This document shows, piece by piece, positions 1-5,700 of a stretch of DNA of 6,485 nucleotides. The translations under genes were made by a program, and so were the position numbers. Position 1 is the stretch's first letter. Every line of letters begins with the position of its first letter. The stretch covers positions 1 through 6,485 of the forward strand of contig JALHTN010000495.1 of the NCBI GenBank assembly GCA_022865865.1, read 5' to 3'. A model generated the notes under the pieces. That model did not search any database, was not told where the DNA came from, and worked only from the letters and a program-made list of their open reading frames with translations. The DNA is from Anaerolineales bacterium. Lineage in GTDB: Bacteria; Chloroflexota; Anaerolineae; Anaerolineales; UBA4823.

Positions 1-1080
1 CATACTGCTCGAGACCACCCCTGGCTCACCCTGCATCCCGATTTCTATATCCATGGCAGTGAAGAACAATTGCGCAGCCAACCTTATAATTACGGCTTCG
101 CGCAAAATCTAGACAAAGTCTTTGCCTTCGGTCGCGATCCATTCTTTCAGGGCTGGTCTGATACCTTCCAGTTGAATTACGGAAATCCACAGCTGCAGGA
201 AGTCATGCGAAAGGAGTTGCTGCATATAGCTGGGATGTGTGACGGTGTGCGTTGTGATATGGCGATGTTAGTCTTACCAGAAGTATTTGAGAACACCTGG
301 GGTATTGAAATGCAGCCGTTTTGGGCACAAACTATCCAGGAAACCCGCACTGGCTACCCAGAATTCATCTTTATGGCAGAGGTTTACTGGGACCTAGAAT
401 GGTCTCTTCAAGAACAGGGCTTCGATTACACTTATGATAAACGGCTTTACGATCGCCTTCTAGCTCAAGAGGCACGTCCAGTGCGTGAACATCTATTGGC
501 TGGCCTGGGTTTTCAATCCAAATTGGTGCGTTTTTTGGAAAATCACGATGAAGTCCGGGCTGCGGCTGCTTTGCCTCCCAAAGTTCACCGGGCAGCTGCT
601 GTGATCACATATTTGACCCCTGGCATGAGATTTTTTCATCAGGGTCAGCTGGTCGGGAACCGTACGCGTTTACCCATGCAGTTATGCCGTTCACCCCGGG
701 AACACCCTGACCCATATATCTGGGCTCTATACTCCGCTCTGGTGGAGCTGCTTAATCAACCCGTCCTGCGGAATGGGAATTGGCAGCTATTGGAATGCTG
801 GCCTGCCTGGCAGAGTAATTGGACCTGGGATAGCTTTGTTGCTTTCTCTTGGCAGGATGAGCAGCAGACCCCCATTGTGGTTGTGGTCAACTATTCCCCT
901 CATCAAAGCCAGTGCTACGTGCGTTTACCCTGGAATGACCTTTGTGGAAAACAAATCAATTTTAAGGACCAGCTGGGTGAAACAGATTACATCCGCAGCG
1001 GGGATGATTTAGATCTAATTGGCCTGTACCTGGATATGCCGCCTTGGGAATCTCATGTTTTCAAGGTTTCAGTTGGATGA
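1..1080 (+). CDS. GH13 alpha-amylase-family glycoside hydrolase (5' end outside window)
   Basis: Frame 1 is open from the first base, so the gene begins upstream; 359 codons are present, ending in TGA at 1078-1080. The TTG at 70 is only an internal codon. The first residues (HTARDHPW) are the end of GH13 conserved region I, with His as the first codon. Region II is GVRCDMAML with the nucleophile Asp at 256-258 and its paired Arg at 250-252. Region III is FMAEVYW with the acid/base Glu at 379-381. Region IV is ENHDE with the transition-state Asp at 547-549. The catalytic set is therefore complete. The last ~100 residues look like the C-terminal beta-sandwich domain (alternating strands, NYSPHQSQ). 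Expected role: retaining hydrolysis or transfer of alpha-glucosidic bonds in starch/glycogen-like glucans; the exact substrate cannot be read. No secretion signal can be judged because the N-terminus is missing. Its stop overlaps the next gene's start, suggesting co-transcription. Confidence 0.9.
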   Translation, partial: HTARDHPWLTLHPDFYIHGSEEQLRSQPYNYGFAQNLDKVFAFGRDPFFQGWSDTFQLNYGNPQLQEVMRKELLHIAGMCDGVRCDMAMLVLPEVFENTWGIEMQPFWAQTIQETRTGYPEFIFMAEVYWDLEWSLQEQGFDYTYDKRLYDRLLAQEARPVREHLLAGLGFQSKLVRFLENHDEVRAAAALPPKVHRAAAVITYLTPGMRFFHQGQLVGNRTRLPMQLCRSPREHPDPYIWALYSALVELLNQPVLRNGNWQLLECWPAWQSNWTWDSFVAFSWQDEQQTPIVVVVNYSPHQSQCYVRLPWNDLCGKQINFKDQLGETDYIRSGDDLDLIGLYLDMPPWESHVFKVSVG

Positions 1081-1766
1081 ATTCCTCCAATTCGGAAGTT
1101 CACATCGATCAGATCATTCGCTCGAAACGCAGATCCATTTCCCTGGAAATTGAGCGTGATGGCAGCTTGACGGTCAGGGCACCTCAGTACACATCAATCG
1201 GTGAAATTAACGCCCTGGTGAAATCCAAAGCTTCCTGGATCAGCAAGAAACAAACCCTGCTTAGAAAACAAGCCCGAGAGACGCCGCCAAAGCGGTTCAC
1301 CAACGGTGAACATTTCTATTACCTGGGAAATACCTATCCGCTTGAAATAGTGACTGGTCAGGATTCTCCCCTGGTCCTTAGGGATCATTTTTTTCTAGCC
1401 GCTGACGCACAGGAAAGTGCTCTGCAAGTTTTTCAGCAGTGGTACAAACAGCATGCCTCCCAGGTGATTAAGGGGCGCGCAGCAATCCTAGCGCAAAACA
1501 ATGGATATGCAACCTCAAAAATACGAATCACCAGTGCGAAAACCCGCTGGGGTTCTTGCGGGCCAAGGGGCTCGTTAAATTTTACCTGGCGACTGGTGAT
1601 GGCTCCTGAAGATGTGATCGATTATGTCGTCGTCCATGAATTAGTCCATTTGCGCATCAGGAACCATTCTAGGAAATATTGGGAAGCTGTCAGGCGTTTT
1701 ATGCCAGATTACCAAATATGCTTGAAATGGTTGAAGGATTATGGACACCGGTTGAGATTGGATTAA
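1077..1766 (+). CDS. YgjP/DUF45-type (M48-like, SprT-related) zinc metallopeptidase
   Basis: A 229-residue protein starting at ATG 1077, which overlaps the TGA of the GH13 gene as ATGA. An in-frame ATG at 1044 would add 11 residues lying inside the GH13 gene; the coupled start at 1077 fits better, although only a weak AAGG lies upstream. The C-terminal half carries the family signature: KTRWGSC (about residues 155-161), then LNFTWRLVMAP, then the zinc site VVHELVHL (His187, Glu188, His191) and a third probable ligand in RNHSRKYW (His197). The N-terminus (SKRRSISLEIERDGSLTVRAP) is the usual basic/beta start of COG1451 proteins, and the length is normal for them. Predicted cytoplasmic, with no signal peptide or membrane segment. 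Members of this family are poorly characterised, so the substrate is unknown. Reading as a metal-dependent peptidase rests on the intact HExxH motif. Translational coupling to GH13 suggests shared expression rather than a shared pathway. Confidence 0.9.
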   Translation: MNSSNSEVHIDQIIRSKRRSISLEIERDGSLTVRAPQYTSIGEINALVKSKASWISKKQTLLRKQARETPPKRFTNGEHFYYLGNTYPLEIVTGQDSPLVLRDHFFLAADAQESALQVFQQWYKQHASQVIKGRAAILAQNNGYATSKIRITSAKTRWGSCGPRGSLNFTWRLVMAPEDVIDYVVVHELVHLRIRNHSRKYWEAVRRFMPDYQICLKWLKDYGHRLRLD

Positions 1767-1881
1767 TCCATCTGGCAACCAAGGGGTCGAGGATCAAAAA
1801 TCGCACAGATAAGTTGGGATATGATTATCCAGTTTAAAGTATAAAGTCAGGATTTGGATATTACACAGAAATTATCGTGAC

Positions 1882-1888
1882 GGAGGAG
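1882..1888 (+). promoter_or_regulatory. Shine-Dalgarno of the dead ABC gene
   Basis: GGAGGAG is a near-perfect ribosome binding site. Five bases downstream, where a start codon should be, stands GTA (1894-1896), followed in frame by a normal ABC-ATPase N-terminus (SQAIIADQSTY). This places the ancestral start at 1894 and suggests a GTG to GTA (or ATG-derived) loss of the initiation codon. Confidence 0.6.
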
Positions 1889-1893
1889 ATAAA

Positions 1894-2204
1894 GTATCAC
1901 AGGCAATCATTGCAGATCAATCGACCTATGCTGATGAAAAGGTGACAGCAGTCGATCATATTTCTTTTCAGGTCGTCGCAGGTGGGATTATAAGTTTATC
2001 AGGTCCCAACGATGCTGGAAAGACAACCACCGTGAAAATGCTGACCGGCCAGCTGAGACCTAATGAAGAGCAGGCAACTCTTTTAGGATTGGATGTTGTT
2101 CGAGACACAGAAAGTGTTCAAGCCCAAATCGGTGTCTGTTTCGAGGTCACCAAGAATTATTCCTTAAGATGAATAATCTTAAAGAAAATGCTCTGAGCAA
2201 ATAA
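1894..2204 (+). pseudogene. ABC-transporter ATP-binding protein, degraded N-terminal remnant
   Basis: About 100 codons resemble the N-terminal third of an ABC-2-type (NatA/DrrA-like) ATPase: VDHISFQV, Walker A region LSGPNDAGKTTT, MLTGQLRPNE, LLGLDVV and the Q-loop region IGVCFEVTKN. Four lesions are visible. First, the start position after a good Shine-Dalgarno is GTA. Second, the Walker A glycine is Asp (GPNDAGKT, codon GAT at 2011-2013, one transition from GGT). Third, the frame breaks near 2157-2162: the original frame stops at 2170-2172, while the next frame continues as FLKMNNLKENALSK, which resembles the expected NL-(Y/F)-x-KM-x-x-x-EN. Fourth, the signature motif, Walker B, H-loop and the permease partner are all absent. 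A GTG at 1942 opens a 76-codon frame, but it would lack the first strand and all later motifs. The remnant's last codons are built from the left arm of the terminator hairpin. I regard it as non-functional. Confidence 0.85.
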
Positions 2205-2220
2205 ATCGCTCAGAGCATTT
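2186..2220 (-). terminator. Rho-independent terminator of the TM-helix repeat gene
   Basis: A perfect 13-bp inverted repeat: AAATGCTCTGAGC (2186-2198), 9-nt loop (2199-2207), GCTCAGAGCATTT (2208-2220). Read on the minus strand it lies 31 nt after the stop of the 2252-3742 gene and runs straight into a T-rich tail (ATTTTCTTTAAG), as expected of an intrinsic terminator. On the plus strand there is little T-tract beyond the stem's own TTT, so termination of plus-strand transcription is possible but weaker. Confidence 0.85.
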
Positions 2221-2251
2221 ATGGTCTATAGAACTTTACCTGGATGACCGG

Positions 2252-3742
2252 CTACTCATCTTTTGGTGATCGCATCTTGGTCAGGAAGCTATCTAACTCG
2301 CGTTCTGCGATTTTCTGCGTTCCAAGACCAAATGAAAGGGCGATCGCTAAAGCGATGGCTGCCAGAGTGATGCCGAAGGCCAAATTGATGATCTCGTTCG
2401 CTACGCCAACCTCACGCAGTGCTATTGCACCCGCGAAGACCACGATCGCGATTTGTGCCATTCGACCGATGAAATTGGCATTGTTAGTGCCGGTTTTCAT
2501 GACTGCTTTGTAAGCCAGATTGGCGAAATACAGCCCTACGCCCAGGATCACAACAGCCAGAACTACCTTCCAGAAGAAGGCGATGAATACGTTCATGATC
2601 CCTGTGAGGGCATCCGAACCGAGCATTTCTGTGGCAGATACCGTCGCAAACAGCATGATCGCAACTAAAATCAAGTATCCAACCCATTGGGAGAGGGTGG
2701 TCGTTCCGCTCCAGGTAATCCCCAGCTTCTCGGGGACCGTATCCAGTCCAACGCCGCTCAAAAGGTCTCTGATCAGGTTAGCGATCAAACGACCAATGTA
2801 GTACGCCACGACCAAGATCAGGGCTGCGCCGATCACATTGGGTATTACGTTGATAAACGTACTCAACATCTGTGTGGCGGGTATGGTGATAGCCGGGATA
2901 TTGAGCGCATCCAGCGCGGCAATTATGGCGACTACGAAGATGGATATATACAGTAGCAGCCCGACGATCTCAGATAAGGATCGCGTTTCTGAGAGTCCAA
3001 CTTTCTGTCCAGCCTGATCCGTTCCTATGGCTTTGAGCAATCCCTCGACGATTTGGCGAACTACCCTGGCGATAAACCAACCAACCAGGACAATAACACC
3101 AGCTGCCAAAACATTGGGAATGTACTCAAAAATTTGAGCAAAGACAACTTGGAAAGATGCAGCAATATTTTGGATACCAAGAGCAGCCAAAACAGAGGGC
3201 AAAAAGAGTAGGAGCGTGAACCAGTAAACTGCCACTCCCAGAGTTTGGGTAAAGGAAACCTGCTCTTCGTCTTTGAGGGCTGCATATTTGGTCAAGCGTT
3301 CATCGATTTTTAACAGAGCGCCACCTTTTATTACTAAGAAGCGCAAAGCAACCGCTACCAGCCATCCTACGAACAGCAGAACTCCTGCCCCGAGCAAGCG
3401 TGGCAAGAAATCGGATGTTACTCGGGTAAGGAATTGGTCTATCGGTCCTGAGATCGCTGTCAAGCTCAAGCGGTCGAAGAAGGCAACCAGGACGAACAGC
3501 ATCGCTAACCAGAAAACAACGGAAGCGATGACATCTTCTATGTTGAACTGCCTCGGGCTTTCTGGTTCGCTCAACCACCCCGTTAATCGGTTATCGAGAT
3601 TGGTTCGTTTGAGCAGCCGCCTGGTGATGCTGCCAATTATTCGGGCAATGATATACCCGACGATTAGGATCAATATGGCAATCACCAAATTAAGGATTGT
3701 GATGCCAAGAGGTTGTGTGAAAAAATCTTGTATGGGTCCCAT
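2252..3742 (-). CDS. Conserved-TM-helix repeat membrane protein (mechanosensitive-channel-like, no MscS beta-domain seen)
   Basis: A 496-residue, strongly hydrophobic inner-membrane protein. It consists of recurring two-helix units: a helix beginning with a proline/glycine motif (FLPRLLGAGVLLFVGW near residues 112-127, YIPNVLAAGVIVLVGW at 207-222, VIPNVIGAALILVVAY at 299-314, more diverged copies at 12-36 and 388-412), an Arg-containing continuation (IARVVRQI, IGRLIANLI), a polar loop and a second helix (about 70-89, 166-189, 258-282, 349-372, 427-443). A last hydrophobic segment (451-474) ends in SFGLGTQKIAERELDSF, a phrase also seen just after the pore helix in MscS-like proteins. This fits the 'conserved TM helix' family (PF05552-like), often annotated as mechanosensitive channel. 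No soluble MscS beta-domain follows, so channel activity is inference. An in-frame ATG at 3820 would add 26 polar residues with no good ribosome site; ATG 3742 has AGGAGGAG 5 nt upstream and is preferred. Single-gene unit, closed by the hairpin at 2186-2220. Confidence 0.85.
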   Translation of the reverse strand: MGPIQDFFTQPLGITILNLVIAILILIVGYIIARIIGSITRRLLKRTNLDNRLTGWLSEPESPRQFNIEDVIASVVFWLAMLFVLVAFFDRLSLTAISGPIDQFLTRVTSDFLPRLLGAGVLLFVGWLVAVALRFLVIKGGALLKIDERLTKYAALKDEEQVSFTQTLGVAVYWFTLLLFLPSVLAALGIQNIAASFQVVFAQIFEYIPNVLAAGVIVLVGWFIARVVRQIVEGLLKAIGTDQAGQKVGLSETRSLSEIVGLLLYISIFVVAIIAALDALNIPAITIPATQMLSTFINVIPNVIGAALILVVAYYIGRLIANLIRDLLSGVGLDTVPEKLGITWSGTTTLSQWVGYLILVAIMLFATVSATEMLGSDALTGIMNVFIAFFWKVVLAVVILGVGLYFANLAYKAVMKTGTNNANFIGRMAQIAIVVFAGAIALREVGVANEIINLAFGITLAAIALAIALSFGLGTQKIAERELDSFLTKMRSPKDE

Positions 3743-3747
3743 TGATA

Positions 3748-3755
3748 CTCCTCCT
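3748..3755 (-). promoter_or_regulatory. Shine-Dalgarno deciding the start of the TM-helix repeat gene
   Basis: AGGAGGAG on the minus strand, 5 nt before ATG at 3742. It excludes the longer start at 3820, which has no comparable site. A TATACT sequence (minus strand, plus positions 3767-3772) lies just upstream and could be a -10 element, but no -35 match stands at the right distance. Confidence 0.8.
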
Positions 3756-3880
3756 GCATTGGATTTAGTATAATTATTAATGAACGTATAGGGAGAAATT
3801 ACGCGTGGTAATTCCGACATTCCAATCTAATCTCAAATTGCGGCCTCCTTTTCATAATCAAGATAAATCATTGTTCAGTT

Positions 3881-3898
3881 ATGAAAAACCTTTTTCAT
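3881..3898. repeat. Interrupted palindrome ATGAAAAA-CC-TTTTTCAT
   Basis: Perfect 8-bp arms separated by CC. The 2-nt centre is too small for an RNA hairpin, so if meaningful it would be a DNA dyad such as an operator. It shares TGAAA/TTTCA ends with the dyad at 4032-4045 but with different spacing. In AT-rich DNA this may be chance. Confidence 0.4.
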
Positions 3899-4031
3899 CC
3901 GCATCCCTACCATCACTTCAGTGGTATGATTACGGAAGCGTACCAAGAACAATGTCAATCGGAAATTATTCACTTCATGGTATTGCTTGCTTGATTACTT
4001 CCCCCTTATTTTACATGATAATATGATATCT

Positions 4032-4045
4032 TGAAATAGATTTCA
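4032..4045. repeat. Interrupted palindrome TGAAAT-AG-ATTTCA
   Basis: Perfect 6-bp arms with a 2-bp centre, about 100 bp upstream of the zinc-finger gene's start. Could be a regulator site; no known consensus is recognised. Confidence 0.3.
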
Positions 4046-4145
4046 GCATTTAATCATGGAAATCACTATTTATTTGTGGATTTTGACTGATTAAGAATAC
4101 CCGATATTTAGAGAAGAAGTTATAATAAATCAAAAAGGAGTAATT

Positions 4146-4418
4146 ATGTCCGAGAAACCTGAGACGAAGTGTACACATTTAAATACGATACAGGAGGTAG
4201 TTCCCAGCGGTGAGGGATGTTTAGAATGCCTGCGCATGGGAGATACTTGGGTTCACCTGCGATTATGCCTGACCTGCGGCCATGTCGGTTGCTGTGACAA
4301 TTCTAAGAATAAGCACGCAACGAAACATTTTAAAGCAACTAGCCATCCAATCATCAAGTCCTTTGAAGCGGGTGAGGATTGGATGTGGTGCTATGTAGAC
4401 AAGGTGGGGTTCAAGTAA
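4146..4418 (+). CDS. UBP-type zinc finger domain-containing protein
   Basis: A 90-residue protein that is essentially one ZnF-UBP domain. It starts at ATG 4146 with AAGGAG (4135-4140) 5 nt upstream. The metal-ligand pattern is complete: Cys9-x-His11, Cys25-x2-Cys28, Cys41-x2-Cys44 with His46, Cys49, then His57, His61 and the THP-like SHP at 66-67. Family phrases include CLTCGHVGCCD and the C-terminal GEDWMWCYVDKVGF. In eukaryotes this fold (USP5, HDAC6) grips the free C-terminus of ubiquitin. Bacterial stand-alone copies of about this size are known but have no established function, and no ubiquitin-like gene or deubiquitinase is visible here. Predicted small, soluble and cytoplasmic, binding two or three zinc ions. 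It precedes the broken cyclase gene by 16 nt on the same strand and probably shared its transcript. The gene itself is intact. Confidence 0.92.
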   Translation: MSEKPETKCTHLNTIQEVVPSGEGCLECLRMGDTWVHLRLCLTCGHVGCCDNSKNKHATKHFKATSHPIIKSFEAGEDWMWCYVDKVGFK

Positions 4419-4434
4419 AAGAATAAACAGACGT

Positions 4435-4590
4435 ATGCAAATCAATAGCTTTGGAGAAACCCCATCCCCGCGCCGGAAACTGGCAGGTGAGCGGCGGGTG
4501 GTCACGATCTTGTTCTCAGATGTTAAGGGATCAACCACCATGGCTGAAAATTTCGACCCTGAGGATTGGGCCGAGCTTTTGATTACCTAA
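4435..4590 (+). pseudogene. Fragment 1: N-terminus of cyclase domain
   Basis: Starts at ATG 4435 and reads MQINSFGETPSPRRKLAGE, then RRVVTILFSDVKGSTTMAE and FDPEDWAEL, stopping at TAA 4588-4590. FSDVKGST holds the first metal-binding Asp of class III cyclases (4519-4521). After WAE the domain continues in another frame as RAFDYLIKP, so the reading frame is lost at 4570-4575. The usual N-terminal zinc ribbon of many relatives is absent, and I see no room for one because the frame is closed upstream at 4396. Confidence 0.8.
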
Positions 4591-5111
4591 TCAAGCCAAT
4601 AATTCGATATGGGGGGACTGTTGCCAGGTTGATGGGAGACGCCATCCTGGCATTTTTTGATGCACCAACAGCGCATGAAGATGACCCACTGCGTGCAGTC
4701 TATGCGGGTTTGGATATCCTCCTGGGAATCCAGCCTTTCCGCGAACAGATTTCTTCAGAGTTTGATCTGGATTTCAATGAAAGGGTGGGGATAAATACCG
4801 GTGTTGTCGTGGTTGGAGATATGGGATCCGCGCTGGCAGGTGAATATACTGCCATGGGTGACGCGGTCAACCTGGCAGCGCGTATGGAGCAAAGCGCTTC
4901 ACCAGGCTCAATACAGATCACCGGCGAGACTTTTCGGTTTGTGTCTCCCTGGATTGAGGTTGAATCCTTGGGTGAAATTGAAGTAAAAGGGAAGAGTGAT
5001 CTGGTTCAGGTATACAATGTTCTCGGTCGAAAAAACAACCAACCAATGGGCGCGGGATTGCTGGGATCCGATCACCCCTGGTTGGTCGCGATACAGAAAT
5101 TGCATCCATGA
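4566..5111 (+). pseudogene. Fragment 2: main body of class III adenylate/guanylate cyclase domain
   Basis: A 181-codon frame (true homology from about 4572) with RLMGDAILAFFDAP, GINTGVVVVGDMGS and YTAMGDAVNLAARME. The second metal Asp is at 4638-4640; the transition-state Asn and Arg of VNLAAR are at 4869-4871 and 4881-4883. Arg stands where adenylate cyclases usually have the purine-binding Lys (R-L-M-G-D). The domain closes with SLGEIEVKGKSDLVQVYNVL, the normal end of this module. Cyclase homology ends at about 5036; the remaining codons to 5111 are out-of-frame read-through, while the true continuation (GIAGIRSPLVGRDTE) lies in the -1 frame. Without fragment 1 it lacks the first metal ligand and could not be an active monomer. 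Confidence 0.85.
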
Positions 5112-5554
5112 ACTCCACGATAGCTGATCTTTTTCAAGGTCGCGGTCAGATCTTGACATTAATTGGTAAAGCGGGTCTGGGAAAGAGTCGATTGATTGAA
5201 GAACTGCATACAGAATTAAATCAGGATTTTTCTTCTGATTACCGCTGGATCAACACGCGGGGATTATCATACGAAATGGCTCGTCCATATAGCATCTTTG
5301 TGCAGGCGTTGCGGCAGGTCTGCCAGGTTAATGATGAAGATCCCGTCGAAATTCTGCACGACAAAGTGCAGGAAAGTTTCGCTTCCCTCAGTATTGAACA
5401 GCAATCAGGTATCACGAATACCCTGGAAGTGCTCCTTTCGGTTGAAAAGGGATCCGAATATGATGTTTCGCCAGTAAATGGTGAAGCAATAAAACGGGAA
5501 TTTTTTCCAGTATGCTGGATATTTGGTCCACGAAGGCAAGTGAGCAGCCCTTAA
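5036..5554 (+). pseudogene. Fragment 3: STAND/AfsR-like ATPase, Walker A part
   Basis: Homology begins after the A6 run (5030-5035) as RGIAGIRSPLVGRDTEIA, where LVGR is the entry motif of these ATPase modules, then Walker A GKAGLGKS at 5165-5188 and an ordinary alpha/beta stretch to GEAIKREFF. The first ATG in this frame is at 5108, but it falls inside the domain and has no ribosome site, so it is not a real start. The frame is lost at the T6 run 5501-5506 and closes at 5554. One extra T would read REFFSSMLDIW, joining fragment 4 smoothly. Confidence 0.82.
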
Positions 5555-5700
5555 TCCTGGTTCTTGATGATTTGCAATGGGCCGATCCTGCCTCCGTTGA
5601 ATTGATCAAGCATCTTTTTCAGCTGATTGATCGCGTGCCTATTTTGTTCATATGCGCATTCCGCCCACATCGCGAATCTGCAGCCTGGTATCTTAATTGA
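5512..5700 (+). pseudogene. Fragment 4: STAND ATPase, Walker B part
   Basis: MLDIWSTKASEQPLILVLDD LQWAD: Walker B with the two acidic residues at 5566-5571 and the DLQWAD phrase typical of predicted AfsR/SARP-linked ATPases. It is followed by LFICAFRPHRESAAWYL, after which relatives continue for several hundred residues. Here TGA follows at 5698-5700 and TPR sequence starts at once in another frame, marking the deletion junction. Confidence 0.8.

Larger units (their letters stand above)
3743..4145. other. Divergent intergenic region without a convincing gene
   Basis: About 400 bp, clearly more AT-rich than its surroundings, between the divergently oriented membrane-protein and zinc-finger genes, so it should hold both promoters. 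A 73-codon frame (3805-4026) starts with GTG but has no ribosome site, no recognisable domain and unprotein-like composition. Possible promoter pieces for the rightward gene are TTGACT at 4083-4088 with a poor TATTTA 16 nt later, and TATAAT at 4121-4126, which would give a leader of only about 13 nt. I do not consider either secure. Two short dyads are listed separately. No tRNA, riboswitch or repeat array is seen. Confidence 0.6.

Noticed and set aside
1044..1079. Upstream ATG at 1044 for the metallopeptidase
   Set aside because: Its extra residues are GH13 coding sequence read in another frame; the ATGA overlap at 1077 is a typical coupled start.
1814..1845. Possible promoter TTGGGA...TATAAA and small GGATA-TGAT-TATCC dyad before the ABC remnant
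   Set aside because: Spacer of 20 nt is too long and the dyad has only 5-bp arms; not distinguishable from chance.
3273..3773. 166-codon plus-strand frame opposite the membrane-protein gene
   Set aside because: It is antisense to a well-supported hydrophobic coding region and has a low-complexity Arg/Ser/Thr-rich translation, typical of a shadow frame.
3740..3820. Longer start (ATG at 3820, minus strand) for the membrane protein
   Set aside because: Adds 26 polar residues with no Shine-Dalgarno; the ATG at 3742 has AGGAGGAG at ideal distance.
3805..4026. 73-codon plus-strand frame starting with GTG in the divergent spacer
   Set aside because: No ribosome binding site, no recognisable domain, composition unlike a protein, and it begins over the alternative 5' end of the minus-strand gene.
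4083..4126. Promoter for the zinc-finger gene (TTGACT with TATTTA, or TATAAT at 4121)
   Set aside because: The first pair has a poor -10 and the second lacks a -35 and leaves almost no leader; neither is secure enough to annotate.
4908..5159. Minus-strand frames across the cyclase/ATPase junction
   Set aside because: They mirror conserved cyclase and ATPase sequence on the plus strand and have no domain or ribosome site of their own.
5500..5512. Programmed -1 frameshift at the T6 run
   Set aside because: The heptamer would be A_TTT_TTT, which does not satisfy the X_XXY_YYZ rule for both tRNAs; a lost T (7 to 6) is simpler.
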